Shown: piece by piece, positions 51,091 to 60,199 of the stretch | Numbering within the stretch: position 1 is the stretch's first letter | How the letters are laid out: each line of letters opens with the position of its first letter | Origin: Betaproteobacteria bacterium | GTDB lineage: Bacteria > Pseudomonadota > Gammaproteobacteria > Burkholderiales > Casimicrobiaceae | Assembly (NCBI GenBank): GCA_016704895.1 | Contig: JADIZG010000066.1 | Coordinates: 1 to 64,000 of the forward strand | Direction: 5' to 3' | DNA: 64,000 nt | Notes under the pieces: model-generated | What the model was told of the DNA's origin: nothing | Databases searched by the model: none | What the model saw: only the letters and a program-made list of their open reading frames with translations | Made by a program: the position numbers and the translations under genes

Positions 51091-51815
51091 TGATCCATCG
51101 CCTCGCCACCCTGATCGCCCTCACCGCAGCGCTGACCTCCGGCGCGGCCCGGGCGCAGGACAACGCGCCCACGCCGGTTCCGGTCGTCACCGTCAGCGCC
51201 TCGGCGACCGCCACGGTGCCGAACGACCGCCTCCACGCGTGGCTGCGCGCCGAGGCCGACCATCCGAGCGCCGTCACGGCGTCGGCCGACGTCAACACGC
51301 GCGTCGCGCGCGTGCTCGCGAAGCTGAAGGCCGCACTGCCCGACGCGCAGGTGGCGACGTCCGGCTACACGACGCAGCAGATCGTCGAGAAGGGCAAGCC
51401 GACGCGCTGGCGCGTCGTGCAGACGATCAAGGTCGAGGGCGGGGATTTCGCCGCGATCGGCGAGGCCGCCGCCCGCGTCCAGTCCGAGGACGGCGTCCTG
51501 CTCTCGGGCATCTCGTTCGGGCTGTCGGACGAGCTGCGCCGCCGCACGCAGGATGCGATCACCCAGCAGGCGATCGCGGCGTGGCGCGCGCGCGCGCAGT
51601 CGGCGGCGCAGGGATTCGGCGCCTCCGGCTGGCGGCCGGGCCGCATCGCGATCCAGTCCGGCGACGGCGGTCGTCCCTACCCGATGATGGCGCGCGCCGA
51701 GGTCCAGATGGCCGCGGCCCCCGCCCCGGTGCCGCTCGAGGCCGGATCCACCGACGTGACGGTGTCGGTGAGCGGCGAGGCGATCCTCGATCCCTCGCGG
51801 CCGGCCGGGCGCTGA
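51087..51815 (+). CDS. SIMPL (DUF541) exported protein
   Basis: 242 residues. A signal peptide (LATLIALTAALTSGAARAQ) is followed by VVTVSASATATVPNDRLHAW, ADVNTRVARVLAKLKAALPD, TSGYTTQQIVEKGKPTRWRV, VLLSGISFGLSDELRRRTQD, AITQQAIAAWRARAQSAAQG, FGASGWRPGRIAIQSGD and VTVSVSGEAIL: the SIMPL/DUF541 fold, periplasmic, function uncertain (links to oxidative stress in relatives). Two adjacent ATGs (51087, 51090); the second has better spacing to GGAG. The bidirectional terminator at 51842 closes the operon. Confidence 0.9.
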   Translation: MMIHRLATLIALTAALTSGAARAQDNAPTPVPVVTVSASATATVPNDRLHAWLRAEADHPSAVTASADVNTRVARVLAKLKAALPDAQVATSGYTTQQIVEKGKPTRWRVVQTIKVEGGDFAAIGEAAARVQSEDGVLLSGISFGLSDELRRRTQDAITQQAIAAWRARAQSAAQGFGASGWRPGRIAIQSGDGGRPYPMMARAEVQMAAAPAPVPLEAGSTDVTVSVSGEAILDPSRPAGR

Positions 51816-51841
51816 CGACCGGCGCCCGCGCCCCATGGAAA

Positions 51842-51871
51842 AAGGGCGCGCCGCTCGCGCGGCACGCCCTT
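51842..51871. terminator. bidirectional terminator between SIMPL and pnp
   Basis: AAGGGCG-C-GCCGC (51842-51854) pairs with GCGGC-A-CGCCCTT (51859-51871) around TCGC, with A-runs before it and TTCG after it. The site lies between convergent genes, so it can close both the nudB/SIMPL and the pnp transcripts. Confidence 0.8.
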
Positions 51872-51892
51872 CGCGTTCGGCGAAAGCCGGGG

Positions 51893-54031
51893 CTACTCGG
51901 CGATGCCCACCGGCGGCGTGGTCGCCGAGGACTTCTGCGCGTCCTCTTCCGCCGCGGCCTTCATCGACAGGCGCACGCGGCCCTTGTCGTCGGCCTCGAT
52001 CACCTTGACGCGGATCACCTGGCCCTCCTTCAGGTAGTCCGAGACCAGGTTCACGCGCTCCTTCGCGATCTGCGAGATGTGCAGCAGGCCGTCCTTGCCC
52101 GGGATCAGCTGGACGATCGCGCCGAAGTCGAGCAGTCGCAGCACGGGGCCCTCGTAGATCCTGCCGACCTCGACCTCCGCCGTGATCTGCTCGATCCGCG
52201 CGCGCGCGACGTTGCACGCGTCGGCGTTGACCGAAGCGATGGTGACGTTGCCGTCGTCCTTGATGTCGATCGTGCAGCCGGTTTCCTCGGTGAGCGCGCG
52301 GATCACGGCGCCGCCCTTGCCGATCACGTCGCGGATCTTCTCCGGGTTGATCTTGAACGTCATCATGCGCGGCGCGTGCTGCGAGATCTCGGTGCGCGCG
52401 TGCGGCAGCGCCTGCTGCATCAGACCCAGGATGTGCATCCGGCCCTCGCGCGCCTGCGACAGCGCGACCGCCATGATCTCCTTGGTGATGCCCTGGATCT
52501 TGATGTCCATCTGCAGCGCGGTGATGCCGCGGTCGGTGCCCGCCACCTTGAAGTCCATGTCGCCGAGGTGATCCTCGTCGCCCAGGATGTCGGTCAGCAC
52601 CGCGAAGCGGTTGCCTTCCTTGATGAGGCCCATCGCGATGCCGGCGACGTGCGCCTTGGTCGGCACGCCGGCGTCCATGAGCCCGAGGCTCGCGCCGCAC
52701 ACCGAGGCCATCGACGAGCTGCCGTTGCTCTCGGTGATCTCCGAGACGACGCGCATCGAATAGGCGAACTCCTCGCCGGTGGGCAGCACCGCGACCAGCG
52801 CGCGCTTGGCGAGCCGTCCGTGGCCGATCTCGCGCCGCTTCGGGCTGCCGACCCGGCCGGTCTCGCCGGTCGCGTAGGGCGGCATGTTGTAGTGGAACAT
52901 GAAGCGCTCGCGGTACTCGCCCATCAGCGCGTCGATGATCTGCTCGTCGCGGGCCGTGCCGAGCGTCGCGACGACGAGCGCCTGCGTCTCGCCGCGCGTG
53001 AACAGGACGGAGCCGTGCGTACGCGGCAGCACGCCCGTGCGGATCGCGATCGGGCGCACGGTGCGCGTGTCCCGCCCGTCGATGCGCGGCTCGCCCGACA
53101 GGATCTGCTGGCGCACCGTCGACGCCTCGAGATCGAACATGACGTTGCCGACGTGGCGGCGGTCGTCCGGCGACGCGTCGGCCGGCAGGACCTCGGCGTC
53201 GAGCTTCTTCGAGATCTCCTTCAGCCGCTGCGAGCGCTGCTGCTTGCTGCGCATCTGGTACGCGGCGCGGATGTCGTCGCCCACCGCGGCCTCGACCTTC
53301 GCGATCAGTGCCTCGTCCTTCGCGGGCGGCGCGAACTCCCAGACCGGCTTGCCGGCTTCCTCGACCAGCGAGTGGATCAGGTCGATCACCGCCTGCTGCT
53401 GCTGATGGCCGAACACGACCGCGCCGAGCATGACGTCCTCGGTCAGTTCCTTCGCCTCCGACTCGACCATCAGCACGGCGGCCTCGGTGCCGGCGACGAC
53501 GAGGTCGAGCGCGCCGGTGACGAGCTCGGTCTTGGTCGGGTTGAGCACGTACTGGCCGTTCTCCCAGCCCACGCGCGCGGCGCCGATCGGCCCGTTGAAC
53601 GGGATGCCCGACAGCGCGAGCGCCGCCGAGGCGCCGATCATCGCCGGGATGTCGGGATCGACCTCGGGATTGACCGACACGACGGTCGCGACGATCTGCA
53701 CGTCGTTGTAGAAGCCGTCCGGGAAGAGCGGGCGGATCGGCCGGTCGATCAGCCGGCAGGTCAGCGTCTCCTTCTCGGACGGACGGCCCTCGCGGCGGAA
53801 GAAGCCGCCGGGGATCTTGCCCGCGGCGTAGGTCTTCTCCTGGTAGTCGACGGTCAGCGGGAAGAAGTCCTGGCCGGGCTTCGCGGACTTCGCGGCCACC
53901 GCGGTGACGAGGACGACCGTGTCGTCGAGGCTCACCAGCGCGGCGCCGGTGGCCTGCCGCGCGATCTCGCCGGTCTCGATCGTGAGCGTGTGGCGGCCGT
54001 ACTGGATGGATTTCTTGACGTGCTTGAACAT
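51893..54031 (-). CDS. pnp: polyribonucleotide nucleotidyltransferase
   Basis: 712 residues from MFKHVKKSIQYGRHTLTIET. Two RNase PH domains (GAALVSLDDTVVLVTAV, PLTVDYQEKTYAAGKIPGGF, FRREGRPSEKETLTCRLIDR; and GSVLFTRGETQALVVATLGT, REIGHGRLAKRAL, SEITESNGSSSMASVCGASL) flank the helical domain. A KH domain (DVIGKGGAVIRALTEETG) and an S1 domain (GRIYEGPVLRLLDFGAIVQL, PGKDGLLHISQI) close it. It is the phosphorolytic 3'-5' exonuclease of the degradosome. rpsO lies upstream, as usual. Confidence 0.97.
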   Translation of the reverse strand: MFKHVKKSIQYGRHTLTIETGEIARQATGAALVSLDDTVVLVTAVAAKSAKPGQDFFPLTVDYQEKTYAAGKIPGGFFRREGRPSEKETLTCRLIDRPIRPLFPDGFYNDVQIVATVVSVNPEVDPDIPAMIGASAALALSGIPFNGPIGAARVGWENGQYVLNPTKTELVTGALDLVVAGTEAAVLMVESEAKELTEDVMLGAVVFGHQQQQAVIDLIHSLVEEAGKPVWEFAPPAKDEALIAKVEAAVGDDIRAAYQMRSKQQRSQRLKEISKKLDAEVLPADASPDDRRHVGNVMFDLEASTVRQQILSGEPRIDGRDTRTVRPIAIRTGVLPRTHGSVLFTRGETQALVVATLGTARDEQIIDALMGEYRERFMFHYNMPPYATGETGRVGSPKRREIGHGRLAKRALVAVLPTGEEFAYSMRVVSEITESNGSSSMASVCGASLGLMDAGVPTKAHVAGIAMGLIKEGNRFAVLTDILGDEDHLGDMDFKVAGTDRGITALQMDIKIQGITKEIMAVALSQAREGRMHILGLMQQALPHARTEISQHAPRMMTFKINPEKIRDVIGKGGAVIRALTEETGCTIDIKDDGNVTIASVNADACNVARARIEQITAEVEVGRIYEGPVLRLLDFGAIVQLIPGKDGLLHISQIAKERVNLVSDYLKEGQVIRVKVIEADDKGRVRLSMKAAAEEDAQKSSATTPPVGIAE

Positions 54032-54051
54032 GGGCTGTGTCCCGAAACGAC

Positions 54052-54080
54052 GATGGCCGCGCACTTCAGGCGCGGCCATC
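54052..54080 (-). promoter_or_regulatory. rpsO-pnp intergenic hairpin
   Basis: GATGGCCGCGC (54052-54062) and GCGCGGCCATC (54070-54080) form a perfect 11-bp stem with a 7-nt loop, 20 bp before the pnp start. The rpsO-pnp junction of enterobacteria has an RNase III-processed hairpin through which PNPase autoregulates; this one has the right place and strength. No T-run follows on the minus strand, so it is not a simple terminator. Confidence 0.6.
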
Positions 54081-54162
54081 GGGATTGGAAGCTAGGTCGC
54101 GGCCCCGGCGCGCCGGTCGGCCGGCGCCCTGGCGATGCGACCCGGAAGGAGGAACTCCGCGC

Positions 54163-54432
54163 TCACTTGCGCAGGCCGAGCTTCTCGATGAGCGACTTGT
54201 AGCTGTCGGCGTTGCAGCGCTTCAGGTAGTCGAGGAGCTTGCGCCGGCGGGACACCATCCGCAGCAAGCCGCGGCGCGAATGGTGATCCTTGAGGTTTTC
54301 CTTGAAGTGGTCGTTCAGGCCGTTGATGCGCGCGGTGAGCAGCGCGATCTGCACTTCGGGCGAACCGGTGTCGCCCTTGGCGCGCTGGTTCTCGGCGATG
54401 ACCTTCGCCTTGTCGGCGGTGGTGACGGACAT
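54163..54432 (-). CDS. rpsO: 30S ribosomal protein S15
   Basis: 89 residues, exactly family length: MSVTTADKAKVIAENQRAKG, DTGSPEVQIALLTARINGLN, DHFKENLKDHHSRRGLLRMV, SRRRKLLDYLKRCNADSYKS and LIEKLGLRK. It binds 16S rRNA at the central domain early in 30S assembly. Its own promoter lies upstream within the truB 3' end. Confidence 0.98.
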   Translation of the reverse strand: MSVTTADKAKVIAENQRAKGDTGSPEVQIALLTARINGLNDHFKENLKDHHSRRGLLRMVSRRRKLLDYLKRCNADSYKSLIEKLGLRK

Positions 54433-54532
54433 GATGTCGGATCCTGGCTGAGGGGCCCTGCTCGGCCCCGGCTTGCTGGCCCCGACTCGCCCGGGGCACG
54501 ACTGGCGTACTTTGTCTTCGGCAAAGAGCGCG

Positions 54533-54562
54533 ATTCTAGCAGGAAAAGCGCTTGAATTTCAA
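54533..54562 (-). promoter_or_regulatory. rpsO promoter, extended -10
   Basis: On the minus strand TTGAAA (54562-54557) and TAGAAT (54538-54533) are 18 bp apart, with TGC before the -10 box (extended -10). The -35 overlaps the truB stop codon. Transcription would start about 95 bp before rpsO. Confidence 0.65.
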
Positions 54563-55476
54563 GAACTCACCGGCTCGCCCGGCGCGGGCGGCACGACGAG
54601 GCGCGCCGGCCGCGCCAGGCCCTCGTCCACGTCCGCCAGACCGAGCAGCGACCCCGACGCGTACACGACCGCGCGACCGGGTGCCGAACCGGGCGCGGGC
54701 ACCGCGACGCCGTGCCGGAAACGCACCGCCTCGCTCTCGGGAAGGTCGATCCTGGGCATGCCCTGGACCAGCGCGTCGACCGGAAGGAGGCAGGCCGCGC
54801 GCTCGGCGCCCGTCATCGCCTCGAGGCGCTCCAGCGTCACCGCGTCGGCGAGCCTGAAGCCGCCGGTCGTCGTCCGGCGCAACGCGGCCAGGTGGGCGCA
54901 TGACCCGGCTGCGACGCCCAGGTCCTCGGCGAGCACCCGGATGTAGGTGCCCTTGCTGCACGCGACCGCGAGGACCAGGTCGGGCGCGCGCCAGTCGAGG
55001 ACGTCGAGCGCGCGGATCTCGACCTCGCGCGGCGGGCGCGGGATCTCGACGCCCGCGCGGGCCCAGTCGTAGTACGCGCGCCCGCGGTGCTTGAGCGCCG
55101 CGTGACGCGGCGGCGTCTGGCGCTGGCGCCCGAGGAAACGCGGCAGCGCGGCGGCGACGACGGCGCGGTCCGCCGGCACCGGCATCGTGCGCACGATCGC
55201 GCCTTCGGCGTCGCCGGTCTCGGTCTCGGCGCCGAAGCGCACGACCGCCTCGTAGGCCTTCGGCGCGTCGAGCAGCGACTGCGCGAACTTGGTCGCCTCG
55301 CCGAACGCGATCGGCAGGAGCCCCGTGGCCAGCGGATCGAGCGTGCCGGTGTGGCCCGCCTTCTCGGCGGCGAAGAGCCGCTTCGCGCGCTGCAGCGCCG
55401 CGTTCGACGAGAGACCGGCCGGCTTGTCGAGCAGCAGCACGCCGTCGACGCGCCGCCGGGGAACGCGCTCGCTCAC
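54559..55476 (-). CDS. truB: tRNA pseudouridine-55 synthase
   Basis: 305 residues with GTG start (SERVPRRRVDGVLLLDKPAG). The catalytic Asp is in KAGHTGTLDPLATGLLPIAF. FAQSLLDAPKAYEAVVRFGA, ETETGDAEGAIV, TPPRHAALKHRGRAYYDWAR and SKGTYIRVLAEDLGVAAGSC follow the TruB pattern, with a short PUA-like C-terminus. It modifies U55 of all tRNAs. The GTGA overlap joins it to rbfA. Confidence 0.96.
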   Translation of the reverse strand: MSERVPRRRVDGVLLLDKPAGLSSNAALQRAKRLFAAEKAGHTGTLDPLATGLLPIAFGEATKFAQSLLDAPKAYEAVVRFGAETETGDAEGAIVRTMPVPADRAVVAAALPRFLGRQRQTPPRHAALKHRGRAYYDWARAGVEIPRPPREVEIRALDVLDWRAPDLVLAVACSKGTYIRVLAEDLGVAAGSCAHLAALRRTTTGGFRLADAVTLERLEAMTGAERAACLLPVDALVQGMPRIDLPESEAVRFRHGVAVPAPGSAPGRAVVYASGSLLGLADVDEGLARPARLVVPPAPGEPVSS

Positions 55477-55844
55477 GAATCGCGCTTGCGGTCCTCGGCC
55501 ACGGCCTGGTCGATCAGTCGCGACAACGCGAGGCCCGATTCGATCGAGTCGTCGTAGACGAACGTGAGCTGCGGGACCGAATAGGTCGACAACCGGTGGG
55601 CGAGCTCGCTGCGCAGGAACCCGGCCGCGCGGCCGAGCGCGGCGACGGTCTCGGCCGCGTGCTCGCGGCCCGCGAGGTCGGTCACCAGGACCTTCGCGTG
55701 CGACAGGTCGGGCGTCACTTCGACGTGCGTGACCGTGACGCGGCCGACGCGAGGATCCTTCACCTCCTCGCGGAGGAGCGTCATCAGCTCGCGCTGGATC
55801 TCGTCCCCGATGCGGGCCGTACGCGGCGAATGGCGTTTGGGCAT
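55473..55844 (-). CDS. rbfA: ribosome-binding factor A
   Basis: 123 residues: MPKRHSPRTARIGDEIQREL, MTLLREEVKDPRVGRVTVTH, VEVTPDLSHAKVLVTDLAG and LRSELAHRLSTYSVPQLTFV YDDSIESG are the KH-type RbfA fold. It helps mature the 16S rRNA 5' end in 30S subunits. It lies between infB and truB as usual. Confidence 0.97.
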   Translation of the reverse strand: MPKRHSPRTARIGDEIQRELMTLLREEVKDPRVGRVTVTHVEVTPDLSHAKVLVTDLAGREHAAETVAALGRAAGFLRSELAHRLSTYSVPQLTFVYDDSIESGLALSRLIDQAVAEDRKRDS

Positions 55845-55939
55845 GGTGGTTCGACGCTGAAGGGTCGACGAGTGCGCCGCGCGGCCCTGCCCTCACGCAC
55901 CGCATGCGCGGGGAGAGGGGCCGGCGGGGGCTCTCGCCG

Positions 55940-58654
55940 TCAGAGCGTGCGCGTGATCTCGACGATCTCGTACGCCTCGAGCTGGTCGCCCTTCTGGATG
56001 TCGTGGAAGCCGCGCAGCGACAGGCCGCACTCGAACCCGGCCTTCACCTCGCGCGCGTCGTCCTTGAAGCGCTTGAGCGAGTCGAGCTCCCCGTCGTGGA
56101 CCACGACGTTGTCGCGCAGCACGCGGATCTTCGATCCGCGCCGCACCAGGCCCTCGACGACCATGCAGCCCGCCACCGTCCCGATCTTCGAGATGCGGAA
56201 CACCTCCCGCACCTCGACGAGGCCGAGCCGGCTCTCCTTCTGTTCCGGCGTGAGCAGGCCCGACAGCGCCGCCTTCACTTCGTCGACCGCGTCGTAGATG
56301 ACGTCGTAGTAGCGGATCTGGACGCCCGACCCCTCGGCGAGCTTGCGCGCCTGCGCGTCCGCGCGAACGTTGAAGCCGATGATCACCGCCTTCGACGCGA
56401 GCGCGAGGTTGACGTCCGACTCGGTGATGCCGCCGACGGCGGCGTGCACGATGTTGACCTTCACCTCGTCGGTCGACAGCTTGGTCAGCGCCTGCGACAG
56501 GCCCTCGTAGCTGCCCTGCACGTCGGCCTTGATGATCATCGGCAGCGTCTTCGCGGCGCCTTCGCCCATCTGGTCGAACATGTTCTCGAGCTTCGCGGCC
56601 TGCTGCTTCGCCAGCTTGACGTCGCGGAACTTGCCCTGGCGGAACAGCGCGATCTCGCGGGCCTTGCGCTCGTCGCCGAGCGCGATGACGTCCTCGCCCG
56701 CGAGCGGAACGTCGGAGAGCCCCTGGATCTCGACGGGGATCGCCGGGCCGGCCTGCTGGATCGCCTTGCCGTTCTCGTCGGTCATCGCGCGCACGCGGCC
56801 GAACACCGCGCCGGCCAGCACCACGTCGCCGCGCTTGAGCGTGCCCGAATGCACGAGCACGGTCGCCACGGGGCCGCGGCCCTTGTCGAGGCGCGACTCG
56901 ATGACGATGCCCCGCGCCGGCGCATCCCTGGGCGCCTTGAGCTCCAGCACCTCCGCCTGCAGCAGGATCGCGTCGAGCAGCGTGTCGATGCCCTGGCCGG
57001 TCTTCGCCGACACCGGAATGAACTGCACGTCGCCGCCGAATTCCTCCGGCACGACGCTCTCGGCGACGAGCTCCTGCTTGACGCGCTCGGGGTTCGCGTC
57101 GCCCTTGTCGATCTTGTTGATCGCGACGACGAGCGGCACGTTGCCCGCCTTCGCGTGCGCGATCGCCTCCTTCGTCTGCGGCATCACGCCGTCGTCCGCC
57201 GCGACGACGAGCACGACGATGTCGGTCACCTTCGCGCCGCGCGCCCGCATCGCGGTGAAGGCCTCGTGTCCCGGCGTGTCGAGGAACGTGATCACGCCCT
57301 TCGACGTCTCGACGTGGTACGCGCCGATGTGCTGCGTGATGCCTCCCGCCTCGCCGCTCGCGACGCGCGCGCGCCGGATCATGTCGAGCAGCGACGTCTT
57401 GCCGTGGTCGACGTGCCCCATCACCGTGACGACCGGCGGCCGGGGCAGCGACTCGACCGCCTCGCCTTGGTGCACCTCGGCGAGCAGCGCGTCGGGATCG
57501 TCGAGCTTCGCGGCGGACGCCTTGTGCCCCATCTCGGCGGCCACGATGATCGCGGTCTCCTGGTCGAGCACCTGGTTGATCGTCACCATCGTGCCCATCT
57601 TCATCAGCACCTTGATGAGCTCGGCCGCCTTGACCGACATCTTGTGCGCGAGCTCGGCGACGGTGATCGTCTCGGGAACCAGGATCTCGCGGACGACCGG
57701 ACCCGACGCCGTCGCGCCCTCGCCGCCTTCCTCGTCGCGATGACGCGCGCCGACCTTCGGCTGTCGCCAACCGGTCGCCGAGGTCGCGGCGCCCGTGTCG
57801 CCTCGCAGCTTGAGCGCGCGCTTGCGCGCAGCCTCTTCCGAGAACACCGGTCCGCCCGACTTCTTCAGCGGCTTGTCGCGGCGCTCGCCGGGCTTCGCCG
57901 CGGGGCGATGCAGCGTGCCTTCCGTCTTGCCGGCCGGCGCGGCCTTCGCCTTGGCCTCGGCCTCGGCCGCCTTGGCGGCGGCTTCGGCGGCCGCCTTCGC
58001 GGTCTCCTCCGCCTTCAGCCTGCGGCGCTCGGCGTCTTCCTGCTTGCGACGGATGTCCTCCTCCTGCCGCGCGAAGAGTTCCCGCTGTTTCCTCGTTTCG
58101 GCTTCGCGCGAGGCGATCTCGGCTGCCGACAGGTGCGACCGCGGCGCCGCCGGCGCGGCGGTCGCGGGCGTCGGCTCCGCGCTCGCCACGGGGGCGGGCT
58201 CGGGAGCGGGGGCCTCGACGACGGGCGGCTCGACCGGCGTCTCGACCACCGGCGCCTCGACCACGGGCACTTCGACAACCGGCGCCTCGACCACCGGCGC
58301 GGCTTCGACCGGGGGCGCTCCCGCCTCTTCGTGCGCGGGAGCGGCCTCGCCCTCCTCGCGGCGGACGAGCACGCGCTTCTTGCGCACTTCGACCTGGATC
58401 GTCCGCGCCTTGCCCGAGGCGTCGGGCGCCTTGATCTCGGAGGTCTGCTTGCGCGTCAGCGTGATGCGCTTCTTCGGATCCGCGGCCGCACCATGCTGCT
58501 TGCGCAGGTAGTCGAGCAGGCGCGTCTTGTCCTGCTCGGTCAGATTGTCGCCGGCCTTCTTCGTGCCGACCCCCGCGGCCGCGAGCTGCTCCAGCAGCGC
58601 GCCGGCCTGCATCTTGAGCTCGGTGGCGAATTGTTCGATCGTGGTCTGGGCCAT
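55940..58654 (-). CDS. infB: translation initiation factor IF-2
   Basis: 904 residues. The N-terminal domain starts MAQTTIEQFATELKMQAGAL and DKTRLLDYLRKQHG; a long Ala/Glu/Pro-rich variable segment (residues about 100-330) includes VVEAPVVEVPVV-type repeats. The GTPase has VTVMGHVDHGKTSLLDMIRR (G1), ITFLDTPGHEAFTAM (G3) and VVAINKIDK (G4), then domain II and the fMet-tRNA-binding C-terminus ending RGFHDIQKGDQLEAYEIVEI. It recruits initiator tRNA to the 30S subunit. It lies 30 bp downstream of nusA. Confidence 0.98.
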   Translation of the reverse strand: MAQTTIEQFATELKMQAGALLEQLAAAGVGTKKAGDNLTEQDKTRLLDYLRKQHGAAADPKKRITLTRKQTSEIKAPDASGKARTIQVEVRKKRVLVRREEGEAAPAHEEAGAPPVEAAPVVEAPVVEVPVVEAPVVETPVEPPVVEAPAPEPAPVASAEPTPATAAPAAPRSHLSAAEIASREAETRKQRELFARQEEDIRRKQEDAERRRLKAEETAKAAAEAAAKAAEAEAKAKAAPAGKTEGTLHRPAAKPGERRDKPLKKSGGPVFSEEAARKRALKLRGDTGAATSATGWRQPKVGARHRDEEGGEGATASGPVVREILVPETITVAELAHKMSVKAAELIKVLMKMGTMVTINQVLDQETAIIVAAEMGHKASAAKLDDPDALLAEVHQGEAVESLPRPPVVTVMGHVDHGKTSLLDMIRRARVASGEAGGITQHIGAYHVETSKGVITFLDTPGHEAFTAMRARGAKVTDIVVLVVAADDGVMPQTKEAIAHAKAGNVPLVVAINKIDKGDANPERVKQELVAESVVPEEFGGDVQFIPVSAKTGQGIDTLLDAILLQAEVLELKAPRDAPARGIVIESRLDKGRGPVATVLVHSGTLKRGDVVLAGAVFGRVRAMTDENGKAIQQAGPAIPVEIQGLSDVPLAGEDVIALGDERKAREIALFRQGKFRDVKLAKQQAAKLENMFDQMGEGAAKTLPMIIKADVQGSYEGLSQALTKLSTDEVKVNIVHAAVGGITESDVNLALASKAVIIGFNVRADAQARKLAEGSGVQIRYYDVIYDAVDEVKAALSGLLTPEQKESRLGLVEVREVFRISKIGTVAGCMVVEGLVRRGSKIRVLRDNVVVHDGELDSLKRFKDDAREVKAGFECGLSLRGFHDIQKGDQLEAYEIVEITRTL

Positions 58655-58684
58655 AAGCGGGCCTCCGTGGTTGTCGCGGCCGCC

Positions 58685-60199
58685 CTAGTGCGCGGTCACG
58701 GCGGTCGCCGCGTCGGCAGGGGTGTCGAACCAGTGCGCGCGCGCCTTCATGATCAGCGCCTGCGCGCGCGCCTCGTCGATGCCGGTGAGCTCGACCAGCT
58801 CGTCTCCGGCGAGATCGGCGAGACCGTCGCGCGTCGTGATCCCCGCCGCGGCGAGCTTCGAGGCGATCTCGGTGTCCATGCCCTCGAGCCCGAGCAGCGC
58901 CTCCTCGACGTTCTCGACGCTCTCCTCGCGAACGATCTCCTCGGTCAGCAGCGCGTTGCGCGCGCGGCTGCGGAGCTCGTTGACGGTGTCCTCGTCGAAC
59001 GCCTCGATCTCGAGCATCTCGGTGAGCGGCACGTACGCCACTTCCTCCAGCGACGTGAAGCCTTCGGCGACCAGGATGTCCGCGACCTCCTCGTCGACGT
59101 CGAGCTTCTCCATGAACTGCGCGCGGACGCGCACCGTCTCCTCCTCGCGCTTGCTGTGCGATTCCTCGACGCTCATCAGGTTGAGGTGCCACCCGGTGAG
59201 CTCGGAGGCGAGCCGCACGTTCTGGCCGCTCCGCCCGATCGCGATCGCGAGGTTCTCCTCGTCGACCACGACGTCCATCGAGTGCTTCTCCTCGTCGACG
59301 ACGATGCTCTGCACCTCGGCGGGCGCGAGCGCGTTCACGACGAGCTTGGCGGGGTCGTCGGACCACAGCACGATGTCGACGCGTTCGCCGGCGAGCTCGT
59401 TGGTCACTGCCGTCACGCGCGAGCCGCGCATGCCGATGCAGGTCCCCTGCGGGTCGAGGCGCGGGTCGTTCGACTTGACCGCGATCTTCGCGCGGATGCC
59501 GGGGTCGCGGGCCGCCGCCTTGATCTCGATGAGGCCCTCCTCGATCTCGGGCACCTCCAGCTCGAACAGGCGCGCGAGGAACTCGGGCGCGACGCGCGAC
59601 AGGACGAGCTGCGGGCCCTTCGCCGTGCGGTCGATCTTCATCACGTACGCGCGGACGCGGTCGCCCACCCGCAGCATCTCCTTCTGGATCAGCTGGTCGC
59701 GCGGGATCATGCCCTCGATGCGGCCCGACTCGACGATCGCGTTGCCGCGCTCGATGCGCTTGACCGTGCCGGTGAGCAGGTTGTCCTCGCGGGCGAGGAA
59801 GTCGTTCAGGATCTGCTCGCGCTCCGCGTCGCGGATCTTCTGCAGGATCACCTGCTTCGCGGCCTGCGCGCCGATGCGGCCGAACGTGGCGGGTTCCAGC
59901 GGCTCCTCGACGACGTCCCCCAGCTGGAGGTTCTCGCCGCGCTCGGGCGCGTCGGTGATCGCGATCTGGCGCGACGGCTCCTCGTGCTCCTCGTCGGGCA
60001 CGACGGTCCAGCGGCGGAACGCGTCGTAGTCGCCGGTCTCGCGGTCGATCGCGACGCGGACGTCCACGTCGTCGGCGAAGCGCTTCTTGGTCGCCGACGC
60101 GAGCGCCATCTCGAGCGCGGCGAACACGGTCTCCTTGGGAACGTTTTTCTCCCGAGAGAGCGCGTCCACCAGCAGCAGCACTTCCTTCCCGCTGTTCAT
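58685..60199 (-). CDS. nusA: transcription termination/antitermination protein NusA
   Basis: 504 residues: MNSGKEVLLLVDALSREKNV, PKETVFAALEMALASATKKR, an S1 domain (EDNLLTGTVKRIERGNAIVE), two KH domains (KSNDPRLDPQGTCIGMRGSR, DEENLAIAIGRSGQNVRLAS) and two C-terminal acidic repeats (LVAEGFTSLEEVAYVPLTEM and LAAAGITTRDGLADLAGDEL), the long proteobacterial form. It modulates pausing and intrinsic termination. Its ATG overlaps the rimP stop. A terminator in the operon leader may be the site of NusA feedback. Confidence 0.98.
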   Translation of the reverse strand: MNSGKEVLLLVDALSREKNVPKETVFAALEMALASATKKRFADDVDVRVAIDRETGDYDAFRRWTVVPDEEHEEPSRQIAITDAPERGENLQLGDVVEEPLEPATFGRIGAQAAKQVILQKIRDAEREQILNDFLAREDNLLTGTVKRIERGNAIVESGRIEGMIPRDQLIQKEMLRVGDRVRAYVMKIDRTAKGPQLVLSRVAPEFLARLFELEVPEIEEGLIEIKAAARDPGIRAKIAVKSNDPRLDPQGTCIGMRGSRVTAVTNELAGERVDIVLWSDDPAKLVVNALAPAEVQSIVVDEEKHSMDVVVDEENLAIAIGRSGQNVRLASELTGWHLNLMSVEESHSKREEETVRVRAQFMEKLDVDEEVADILVAEGFTSLEEVAYVPLTEMLEIEAFDEDTVNELRSRARNALLTEEIVREESVENVEEALLGLEGMDTEIASKLAAAGITTRDGLADLAGDELVELTGIDEARAQALIMKARAHWFDTPADAATAVTAH

